From: JBKHBQ01 sp046542305
GTDB lineage: Bacteria; Bacteroidota; Bacteroidia; Bacteroidales; 4484-276
NCBI GenBank assembly: GCA_046542305.1
Contig: JBKHBQ010000121.1
Location: 1-11,129 of the forward strand
Direction of reading: 5' to 3'
Length of the DNA stretch: 11,129 bases
Of this stretch, positions 1-5,420 are shown in pieces. A program made the position numbers and the translations under genes. Within the stretch, counting starts at the first letter, position 1. Each line of letters opens with the position of its first letter. Under the pieces are notes generated by a model. It was not told the origin of the DNA. It ran no database searches and saw only the letters and a list, made by a program, of their open reading frames with translations.

Positions 1-41
1 TGGATGAACTGACACACTATTTTGAACACTCCCCCGCACTC

Positions 42-111
42 TGCTCATCTCTCACTCCTCATCTCTCACTCCTCACCACTCACTTCTCACTTCTCACTCC
101 TCACCACTCAC
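42..111. repeat. Degenerate heptanucleotide tandem array (10 units, plus-strand unit NNCTCAY)
   Basis: Ten consecutive 7-base units fit without a gap: TGCTCAT, CTCTCAC, TCCTCAT, CTCTCAC, TCCTCAC, CACTCAC, TTCTCAC, TTCTCAC, TCCTCAC, CACTCAC. Positions 3-6 of the unit (CTCA) never vary, the last base is C or T, and only the first two bases drift. Read along the neighbouring holA transcript the unit is RTGAGNN. The array ends at 111, two bases before the holA stop codon. It resembles in kind the heptameric intergenic repeats known from cyanobacteria, but I cannot assign it to a named family. Confidence 0.85.
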
Positions 112-113
112 CC

Positions 114-1121
114 CTAATGCAATATCCTGTACACCATTTCTTTCATCAGTTCGCCGTCATCGATGGGAGCGCTTTCCACGCCTTTCGATTTAAGATCGCA
201 TTCGCGAAGGATCGAAAATACCCTGCGGAGTTTGCGGGTGTCGTATTTGGCAGCAGCGGCTTTGTATTCCTTTACAAAAAACCGGTTCACGCCGAGCTGT
301 GCAGCCACATTGTTGTCTGATTTATCTTTTATGAAATGATACAGGAATATTTTTCTGAAATATCCGTATAGCATCACAATCACTTTGATGGCAGGGTTTT
401 CCTTAGGGTTGGCGGCAAAATAGCTGATGATGCGGTTGACCTTGAGCACATCGCGCTGCCCGAGAGCTTTTTGAAGCTCAAAAACATTGTAGTCCTTGCT
501 GATGCCGATATTCTGCTCCACTATATCCGGTGTGATCTCCTGCCCGGCCTGCAGGTTGATCACCAGTTTGTTAAGCTCGTTGTCGATATTGTTGAGGTTA
601 TTGCCGAGATTTTCGGCCAGCAGCATTTTGGTGGCCGGACCGATACTGAACCCACGGGCTTTGATCATTGATTCGATTTGATCGGGGATCTGGTAATCCC
701 AGAGCTTCTTCGATGTGAACAATACACCAGCCTTCTGCAGCAGCTTGGCGAATTCGGTCCGTTTATCCACATTTTTGTATTTGTAATCAAACACCAGAAG
801 GGTGCTTTTTACGGGATTGTTCATGTAAGCCTTCAGGCGTTCGTCTTTTTCGATGTTCTTCAAATCCTGCGCCTCCCGAACGATCACCACCCGGTAATTG
901 CCAAATACCGGGTATTCGCGCGCCAGCGAAATGATCTGACTGCTGTCGACATCCCTGCCATACACCACAGCCTGATTGAATTCCTTTTCTTCATCCGAAA
1001 GTACGGTGGTTTCGATGAGTTTGCTGATTTTGTCGATAAAATAAGCTTCTTCGCCTGACAGAAAATATACCGGGTGGAAGATCTTATTGTTGATGTTGCG
1101 GATGATGTCTTCGAAATTCAT
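114..1121 (-). CDS. holA: DNA polymerase III subunit delta
   Basis: This 335-aa protein is the delta subunit of the replicative clamp loader, which opens the beta sliding clamp and loads it on DNA together with delta' and tau/gamma. The N-terminal AAA+-like region starts with the family motif YFLSGEEAYFID (residues 19-30). The segment EYPVFGNYRVVIVREAQ (69-85) corresponds to the region that carries the clamp-contacting residues in E. coli delta; Phe73 is the candidate contact. Residues of about 145-215 form the lid-like region, and the C-terminal collar helices (about 215-335) include the KENPAIKVIVMLYGYFRKI stretch. The length is normal for the family. The ATG at 1121 has no clear Shine-Dalgarno sequence. 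The AMP nucleosidase gene ends 19 bases upstream on the same strand, so the two are probably cotranscribed. The assignment is firm. Confidence 0.95.
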   Translation of the reverse strand: MNFEDIIRNINNKIFHPVYFLSGEEAYFIDKISKLIETTVLSDEEKEFNQAVVYGRDVDSSQIISLAREYPVFGNYRVVIVREAQDLKNIEKDERLKAYMNNPVKSTLLVFDYKYKNVDKRTEFAKLLQKAGVLFTSKKLWDYQIPDQIESMIKARGFSIGPATKMLLAENLGNNLNNIDNELNKLVINLQAGQEITPDIVEQNIGISKDYNVFELQKALGQRDVLKVNRIISYFAANPKENPAIKVIVMLYGYFRKIFLYHFIKDKSDNNVAAQLGVNRFFVKEYKAAAAKYDTRKLRRVFSILRECDLKSKGVESAPIDDGELMKEMVYRILH

Positions 1122-1140
1122 AGGGTAGACGAATGGCTGA

Positions 1141-1911
1141 TTAAAATTTCAGATGTTTAACGGTGAGCCTGTTTTCGATGAGTTGCTGGAGCGATTCGAT
1201 GCCGATCTTCAGGTGGATTTCCACGAAATTTTCGGTAACATGCTTATCGCTGATCTCCGTTTTTATGCCGGTGGAGATCATAGGTTGATCGCTTACCAGC
1301 AGCAATGCGCCTGTGGGGATCTGATTTGAAAAGCCCACGATGAAGATGGTGGCAGTTTCCAGGTCGATGGCCATGCTGCGCGTTTTGCGGAGCAGTTTCT
1401 TGAATTTGTCGTCGTGTTCCCACACGCGGCGGTTGGTGGTATACACGGTGCCGGTCCAGTAGTCGAAGCCCTGTTCGCGGATAGTGGTCGAAAGGGCTTT
1501 TTGCAGGTTAAACGCAGGTAGCGCCGGAACCTCGGGCGGGAAATAATCGTCGGAAGTACCTTCGCCACGAATGGCGGCAATAGGCAGGATCAGGTCGCCC
1601 AACTGGTTTTTCTTTTTCAGTCCGCCGCATTTGCCCAAAAACAGTGCTGCCTTGGGTCGGATGGCACTGAGCAGATCCATGATGGTGGCCGCATTGGCAC
1701 TGCCCATCCCAAATTTAATCATGGTGATCTGCCCTGCGGTGGCGCTGGGCATAGAGCGGTCGATGCCCCTGATCTCTACATTGTTCCACTCGGCAAAAAG
1801 TTCGAGGTATCTGCTGAAATTTACAAGAATAATGTATTTGCCAAATTCTTCGATGGCAGTACCTGTATATCGCGGCAGCCAGTTTTCAACAATTTCCTTT
1901 TTTGTTTTCAT
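1141..1911 (-). CDS. amn: AMP nucleosidase, short form (PNP/UDP phosphorylase fold)
   Basis: This 256-aa cytoplasmic enzyme should hydrolyse AMP to adenine and ribose 5-phosphate in purine salvage. Visible phosphorylase-superfamily motifs are GMGSANAAT (68-76, phosphate/ribose loop), FLGKCGGL (91-98), RGEGTSDDY (115-123), AIDLETAT (181-188, the equivalent of the MExE ribose-binding motif) and LLLVSDQP (203-210, with the likely catalytic Asp208). E. coli Amn is about 480 aa with an extra N-terminal regulatory domain, which this short form lacks. An in-frame start 13 codons upstream (1950) is possible. I prefer 1911 because AGGAG (complement of 1921-1925) sits nine bases before it, a promoter-like box lies just beyond, and the extra peptide has no family similarity. 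It is the first gene of a probable amn-holA operon. Specificity for AMP over other nucleosides or nucleotides is inferred from the family, not visible in the sequence. Confidence 0.88.
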   Translation of the reverse strand: MKTKKEIVENWLPRYTGTAIEEFGKYIILVNFSRYLELFAEWNNVEIRGIDRSMPSATAGQITMIKFGMGSANAATIMDLLSAIRPKAALFLGKCGGLKKKNQLGDLILPIAAIRGEGTSDDYFPPEVPALPAFNLQKALSTTIREQGFDYWTGTVYTTNRRVWEHDDKFKKLLRKTRSMAIDLETATIFIVGFSNQIPTGALLLVSDQPMISTGIKTEISDKHVTENFVEIHLKIGIESLQQLIENRLTVKHLKF

Positions 1912-1920
1912 GCTTTTGTT

Positions 1921-1925
1921 CTCCT
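1921..1925 (-). promoter_or_regulatory. Shine-Dalgarno site deciding the amn start
   Basis: The minus strand reads AGGAG with a nine-base spacer to the ATG at 1911. Strong Shine-Dalgarno sites are uncommon in Bacteroidota, so this one is informative: it supports the start at 1911 over the one at 1950. Confidence 0.6.
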
Positions 1926-1930
1926 GCCTG

Positions 1931-1938
1931 CAAAAGTA
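1931..1938 (-). promoter_or_regulatory. Putative -7 box (TACTTTTG) for amn-holA
   Basis: The minus strand reads TACTTTTG, an exact match to the Bacteroidota -7 consensus TAnnTTTG, with 19 bases to the amn start codon. I see no convincing TTG -33 element at the expected distance, so the promoter is plausible rather than proven. Confidence 0.42.
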
Positions 1939-1960
1939 AATGAAAACCATCGATTATTCA

Positions 1961-1968
1961 TATTTTTG
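1961..1968 (+). promoter_or_regulatory. Putative -7 box (TATTTTTG) for the HsdR-N gene
   Basis: TATTTTTG matches TAnnTTTG exactly and lies 14 bases before the ATG at 1983, implying a very short leader. No TTG -33 element is visible at the usual spacing. It faces away from the minus-strand box at 1931-1938, with 22 bases between the two. Confidence 0.42.
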
Positions 1969-1982
1969 GTGCCTTCAAAATC

Positions 1983-2444
1983 ATGAAACAGGCGCTTAAC
2001 CTACCGGCATTTCCTTTCAAAACAAGGATTGTAGGGCAGCAGGAAGAAATCTTCGATGCTGTCCGACGGAAATATGTAATCCTTACACCTGAGGAATGGG
2101 TGCGGCAGCATTTTGTTCACTATCTGGTGTCGGTAAAGTCGGTGCCTGAAACGCTGATCATGGTAGAAAAATCCCTGGTGCTCAACCGCATGGTCAAACG
2201 TGCGGATATTCTGGTTTACGGACGTTCAGGTAATCCCCTGCTCATGGTGGAATGCAAGGCTCCGTTGGTGAAAATCACCCAGAAAACCTTCGATCAGGTT
2301 GCACGGTACAACATCAGCCTCAGGGTGCCGGTGCTGGTGGTAACCAATGGAATGGAACATTTTTGCTGCCTGATCGACTTTGAAAAATCCTCCTATGGCT
2401 TCCTTGAAGAAATCCCCGATTATCAGACGCTTTTGAATTTATAG
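1983..2444 (+). CDS. Stand-alone type I restriction HsdR N-terminal nuclease-domain protein
   Basis: This 153-aa protein consists only of the PD-(D/E)XK nuclease domain found at the N terminus of type I restriction R subunits. The core is visible: Asp75 in RADILVYG (73-80), then the ExK pair Glu90/Lys92 in LLMVECKAP (86-94), and then the QxxxY motif Q105-Y109 (QVARY) typical of HsdR-type nucleases. The helicase/translocase part is absent, and no hsdM or hsdS gene is nearby. The protein is therefore not a restriction system by itself. It may be a small DNA nuclease or a DNA-binding protein. All catalytic-type residues are kept, which argues against decay. It is divergent from amn-holA and converges on the next gene. 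From memory, similar small proteins sit next to holA in other Bacteroidota, which would suggest a housekeeping or repair role. The true substrate is unknown. Confidence 0.85.
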   Translation: MKQALNLPAFPFKTRIVGQQEEIFDAVRRKYVILTPEEWVRQHFVHYLVSVKSVPETLIMVEKSLVLNRMVKRADILVYGRSGNPLLMVECKAPLVKITQKTFDQVARYNISLRVPVLVVTNGMEHFCCLIDFEKSSYGFLEEIPDYQTLLNL

Positions 2445-2445
2445 A

Positions 2446-3321
2446 TCAGTCCAACGCTTTTTGCAGCCGTTTCAGCTCCTCCGATTTGTCGGTATCGCCG
2501 CTGTTGGCATACGAAAAAATCAGGTTGTTGATCACCCTTCGGATGACGGTAATGTTGTCGCAGGGCAGAAAATATTTGTCTTCCTGTTCCAGGTTGATCT
2601 GCCTGAGAAACAATTCCACCTCCCTGCGTGTAAACACCGCACCATTGGTAAATGCATTGATGTAAAACTGTACGCTGTTCCGGTTGATCTCCACGCCGGG
2701 TTCGATCATGCGGTTCAGGTAGGCCATGATAAAATTTTGCGGCAGGTTGATGCCGTACACCGGGATTTTCAGGCTCTGGGCTACAACCATATAAATGATG
2801 CTGAGTGAGATGGGATTGGCGCGTTTGGTTTCGAAAATGATGTTGATGAATGAATTCTGCGGCGCATGTATATCGCTCTTATTGCCTTTGAATCCGTGCA
2901 CATCGAAAAAAATATGATTGATCACCTTGACCTTTTCCAGCGGCGTAAGATTATTATTCAGTTCAAGCCAGACATCCTGAATAATCTGGCCGATCTTATC
3001 GATGATCTCCTTCTCCTTCAGATCGGGATACTGGTATTTTGCCACCAGAATGAAGCCTTTCAGAAGATCTTCGCCGCCTTTCAGTTTCCAGCCCTTAAGC
3101 TGTTCGTATACATTTTCGAACTGAATATTGTGGATGATCCCTTCAATACGTTGCTGTATCCGGTTATCAGTAGATTGATCCCATGCATCTTCAAGTACCG
3201 GAATGGCATCAGTACCGTAGCTGAAAATCTTATCCCTAACCTGTACGAATATATGATTGTCCGGTTCATCAAGCAGGCTGATGAGGGCTTCGAGTTCCGT
3301 ATTTGTGTTTGCTTTTTCCAT
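2446..3321 (-). CDS. SirB1/transglutaminase-like core 2 family protein
   Basis: This 291-aa protein has no signal peptide and is probably cytoplasmic. Its middle (about residues 65-215) matches the transglutaminase-core-2 (SirB1) family, with the signature RANPISLSIIYMVVAQSLKIP (starting at 167) and GINLPQNFIMAYL (190-202). The C-terminal part (about 255-290) looks like a TPR-type helical hairpin, as in SirB1. In SirB1 relatives the second motif usually reads PGHF; here it is PQNF, so the His that would belong to a papain-like triad is Asn196. The first motif has Ser172 and no Cys. The protein is therefore probably not an active transglutaminase or protease and may act by binding. The N-terminal 60 residues are charged and helical, possibly HEAT-like (FSYGTDAIPVLEDAW, 33-47). 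The start at 3321 is the first ATG in frame, 30 bases downstream of a TACATTTG box. Function unknown. Confidence 0.82.
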   Translation of the reverse strand: MEKANTNTELEALISLLDEPDNHIFVQVRDKIFSYGTDAIPVLEDAWDQSTDNRIQQRIEGIIHNIQFENVYEQLKGWKLKGGEDLLKGFILVAKYQYPDLKEKEIIDKIGQIIQDVWLELNNNLTPLEKVKVINHIFFDVHGFKGNKSDIHAPQNSFINIIFETKRANPISLSIIYMVVAQSLKIPVYGINLPQNFIMAYLNRMIEPGVEINRNSVQFYINAFTNGAVFTRREVELFLRQINLEQEDKYFLPCDNITVIRRVINNLIFSYANSGDTDKSEELKRLQKALD

Positions 3322-3351
3322 TTTTCAGCTAATTAGCAGTACACTCTTCAA

Positions 3352-3359
3352 CAAATGTA
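3352..3359 (-). promoter_or_regulatory. Putative -7 box (TACATTTG) for the SirB1-like gene
   Basis: The minus strand reads TACATTTG, an exact TAnnTTTG match, 30 bases before the ATG at 3321. No clear -33 TTG is seen upstream. Confidence 0.42.
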
Positions 3360-3409
3360 GGAATTAAAAGTTTGAATTTGTCCAGGGCGTACCATTGTTT
3401 TAAAAAGTT

Positions 3410-3417
3410 TAGTTTTG
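3410..3417 (+). promoter_or_regulatory. Putative -7 box (TAGTTTTG) for the glucosaminidase-like gene pair
   Basis: TAGTTTTG matches TAnnTTTG exactly, about 98 bases before the proposed GTG start at 3516. The nearest upstream TTG triplets (3395-3397 and 3378-3380) are not at the usual 19-20 base spacing, so support is modest. It would give a leader of roughly 90 bases. Confidence 0.33.
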
Positions 3418-3515
3418 CCTGGCGATGAGTTCAAAAAGTATTCCAAATAATTGTGCAGAAGCCGGATAAGCTGACGTGACTGAACATTGCTTTTTAAAAT
3501 TTTGTTGAATTTCAG

Positions 3516-4172
3516 GTGAGTAAACTATTTTTTTATACCGGGGCTTTTATGTTGATGTTGCTGCAGGTAATACAATCCGGTAGTGACGGACTGACATTTC
3601 AGCAGAAACAATTCATCGATTTGCTGATGCCCGAGATTGTGAAGATAAATGAAAACCTACTGGCGCAGCGCAGCGGAATTTACCTGTTGTACGAACAGTA
3701 TCTTGCCGAAGGAAGGCTGACAAATGCAGATAAGGAGGTTCTGGTGAAGTATCTGAGTTTTTACGGAGTTCCCGTTGAAGGACACGGCCCATTTACGCCG
3801 GAGCGAAAGTTTTTCCTCGAACTTTTGCAACGGGTTGACGTGATTCCCCCGGCGTACAGCATTGCCAAAGCAGCCATCGAACGCGACTGGGATACATTGT
3901 TTCTGACAAATACCGGTGAACGACCGGCAGTAGACAGCGCAAAGCGAAATGTGGAAGTTTTTATCCGTGATATTGCCCTTACCCTGAACCGGGATGAAAA
4001 ATTTTCTGACTTTCGTAATGTGCGTGCTGCATCCCGCATCAATAGCGAAAAACCGGCCGAAAGGGAAATGCTGGAAAGCTTTTTTTCAAACGACCCCCTG
4101 CATCAAAACAAGGTCCGGCGCCTGATTTTTTTAATCGAAAACTATTTGAAGACGAAAGATGATAAATTTTAA
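3516..4172 (+). CDS. Degenerate Bax-like glucosaminidase paralogue, probable pseudoenzyme
   Basis: This protein of about 218 aa resembles the next gene's product at both ends. KQFIDLLMPEIVKINENLLA (31-50) matches KDFIAKFYPGVVDANQEIML (53-72). RVDVIPPAYSIAKAAIERDW (106-125) matches RVDKIPAKLVIAQAIIESGW (130-149). VEVFIRDIALTLNRDEKFSDF (from 147) matches the region around EEYLWLLNTGFAYEG. The Glu equivalent to the catalytic Glu is kept (Glu122), but ESGWGKS has become ERDWDTL. About 20 residues holding YNNYFGI and CYTPGCG are missing. It therefore probably has no, or altered, hydrolase activity. The N terminus (residues 5-18) is hydrophobic and may be a signal or membrane anchor. The start is uncertain: GTG 3516, TTG 3504 and ATG 3549 are all possible, none with a clear ribosome-binding site. 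The gene overlaps the next by 14 bases. Confidence 0.7.
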   Translation: MSKLFFYTGAFMLMLLQVIQSGSDGLTFQQKQFIDLLMPEIVKINENLLAQRSGIYLLYEQYLAEGRLTNADKEVLVKYLSFYGVPVEGHGPFTPERKFFLELLQRVDVIPPAYSIAKAAIERDWDTLFLTNTGERPAVDSAKRNVEVFIRDIALTLNRDEKFSDFRNVRAASRINSEKPAEREMLESFFSNDPLHQNKVRRLIFLIENYLKTKDDKF

Positions 4173-5001
4173 ACTGAACAAAAAAAACGTACGAACAGTA
4201 CTATTTATATTTTCTGCCGCCATGGTGATGTTAACCTTTAACGCGTGTAAAAACGGACAGGCAGAGATCAGCGAAAGCGACACCACTACCGTAAAGACGT
4301 TGCCGGAAGGGCATAAGGATTTCATTGCAAAATTTTATCCCGGAGTGGTGGATGCCAACCAGGAGATTATGCTGCAGCGGGCAAAGATTTTGGATCTCAG
4401 AAATGATTATGCTCATGTGGTAAGAAGGGGGATTAAAATAAAATGGCTGAACGATCTGGCCGAAGAGTACAGGTTTTCGGATGATTTTTTCAACAACAGC
4501 CTGTCGCGCAGCGAGTACAAATCCAGGATCGACAGCATGCTGTGGCGAGTAGATAAAATTCCCGCAAAGCTGGTGATAGCCCAGGCTATTATTGAATCGG
4601 GCTGGGGGAAATCCGGTTTTGCCCGTAATTACAACAACTATTTCGGAATTCATTGCTACACGCCGGGTTGTGGTCCGGCGCCCTCCGGCGTGGAAAATCC
4701 GAAGTTTTACGTAAAATCATTTCCCTCCATCGAAGATTGCGTGGAGGAATACCTGTGGCTGCTGAATACAGGTTTTGCCTATGAAGGTTTGCGCCGCCAG
4801 CGCCATGAGCTCAGGGAGGAGGATCGCTTTCCCGATGCGCTGGAAATGGCGAAGGGTTTAACCAGGTATTCAGTAAAAGGTAGCGAATATATCGAAATGG
4901 TTCATACGATTATTAATAATTACCTGCCCCCGAATCTGGAAGCATTTGTTGCCCTTCAACAGAACCGGCAACAAACCTCGGCAGGAACGCCCGGCGTTTG
5001 A
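4159..5001 (+). CDS. Bax/FlgJ-type glucosaminidase lipoprotein
   Basis: This 280-aa protein is predicted to cleave peptidoglycan at N-acetylglucosamine. The N terminus (KLNKKNVRT, then a hydrophobic run from 14 to 27, then FNAC) is a lipoprotein-type signal with Cys30 as the candidate lipidated residue; Phe at -3 is atypical. A helical region (53-130) precedes the catalytic part: RVDKIPAKLVIAQAIIESGW with the likely catalytic Glu146, then GKSGFARNYNNYFGIHC (150-166) and YTPGCGP (167-173). VKSFPSIEDCVEEYLWLLNT (185-204) follows, as in the E. coli Bax and FlgJ glucosaminidase families. The C-terminal 20 residues are Gln/Thr-rich and probably disordered. The ATG at 4159 lies inside the end of the previous paralogous gene, which suggests translational coupling. 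It probably acts on the periplasmic face of the outer membrane. Family confident; exact bond specificity inferred. Confidence 0.88.
   Translation: MINFKLNKKNVRTVLFIFSAAMVMLTFNACKNGQAEISESDTTTVKTLPEGHKDFIAKFYPGVVDANQEIMLQRAKILDLRNDYAHVVRRGIKIKWLNDLAEEYRFSDDFFNNSLSRSEYKSRIDSMLWRVDKIPAKLVIAQAIIESGWGKSGFARNYNNYFGIHCYTPGCGPAPSGVENPKFYVKSFPSIEDCVEEYLWLLNTGFAYEGLRRQRHELREEDRFPDALEMAKGLTRYSVKGSEYIEMVHTIINNYLPPNLEAFVALQQNRQQTSAGTPGV
4986..4998 (+). terminator. Short GC-rich palindrome at the glucosaminidase gene end, weak terminator candidate
   Basis: AACGCC-C-GGCGTT is a perfect inverted repeat with a single central base, running up to the TGA stop at 4999. It could fold as a five-base-pair stem with a three-base loop. 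A run of five T (5011-5015) follows only after a 12-base gap, so it is a poor intrinsic terminator and may be coincidental coding sequence. Confidence 0.22.
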
Positions 5002-5113
5002 TCATCAGCTTTTTCGTGAATGACGTGTGTTTTGCCCGTACCTGATTCGCTTGTCATGATCGGGTTCGGTTGCTGGTAAATATTTTTTACATTCTTTCCT
5101 GAGAATTAAAATA

Positions 5114-5134
5114 TTTTTCCACACATGGGAAAAA
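5114..5134. other. AT-rich hairpin TTTTTCC / GGAAAAA
   Basis: TTTTTCC (5114-5120) and GGAAAAA (5128-5134) form a seven-pair stem with a seven-base loop, about 110 bases after the glucosaminidase stop. On the plus strand no T-tract follows the stem, so it is at most a weak transcription end or processing signal. Confidence 0.25.
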
Positions 5135-5357
5135 AATTGTCTCGGTTAAATTCCTGAAGGTGAGTTTTTAAATAAATCCGCGAATTTGGTAATCTCATTT
5201 TTGCGAGGGTTTACCTGCTATCGATCTGAAGAAAAAAGTAATTATGTAAATCATTATATCTTAAAAAGCCCTAATTTTATCCGGTGCATTTAATCGGTTG
5301 AAAGGATACTACTGAATGATTGCAAGGGGGCATTCCCTGAACATGATAAGAAAAGAC

Positions 5358-5381
5358 CTGCACTCCAGGGGGAGGTTGCAG
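5358..5381 (+). promoter_or_regulatory. Leader hairpin upstream of the C25 protease start
   Basis: CTGCA (5358-5362) pairs with TGCAG (5377-5381) and CTCC (5363-5366) with GGAG (5371-5374), giving a nine-pair stem with an AGGG loop and a two-base GT bulge. It ends 39 bases before the ATG at 5421 and stands out as GC-rich in an AT-rich leader. It could affect mRNA stability or translation; no effector is suggested. Confidence 0.3.
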
Positions 5382-5420
5382 AGGCTTGATATTAAAGGAA
5401 TAATAACTAAAAAAGGGACA

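Larger units (their letters stand above)
5002..5420. other. Gene-free region upstream of the giant protease gene
   Basis: About 420 AT-rich bases without a convincing gene. The giant reading frame stays open back to an ATG at 5316, but the 35 residues before 5421 look non-coding and precede a perfect signal peptide. The stretch contains a weak AT-rich hairpin (5114-5134), a GC-rich hairpin (5358-5381) and a near-match to the -7 box, TAATTTTA (5272-5279). No exact TAnnTTTG box is found on the plus strand here, so I cannot place the promoter. The length allows a long leader or a small RNA, but nothing recognisable is present. Confidence 0.5.

Noticed and set aside
42..111. A CRISPR array.
   Set aside because: The units are contiguous seven-base repeats without spacers and there are no cas genes.
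3..320. Plus-strand open frame running from the window edge through the heptamer array into the holA region.
   Set aside because: It is antisense to the well-supported holA gene, and its first part is the translated low-complexity array (Leu/Ser/Thr/His-rich). A partial upstream gene ending here cannot be shown.
678..1058. Plus-strand 126-codon open frame opposite holA.
   Set aside because: It is a shadow frame; the minus strand encodes the conserved delta subunit across the whole stretch.
1912..1950. Upstream amn start giving a 269-aa protein.
   Set aside because: The extra 13 residues have no family similarity and run through the likely promoter box and Shine-Dalgarno site. The start at 1911 is better.
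1983..2444. A type I restriction-modification system.
   Set aside because: Only the HsdR nuclease domain is present, with no helicase domain and no methylase or specificity genes nearby.
5316..5420. N-terminal extension of the giant protease (start at 5316).
   Set aside because: It would place 35 polar residues before a textbook signal peptide (MKKSTFLFLVILVW) and would include the leader hairpin as coding sequence.
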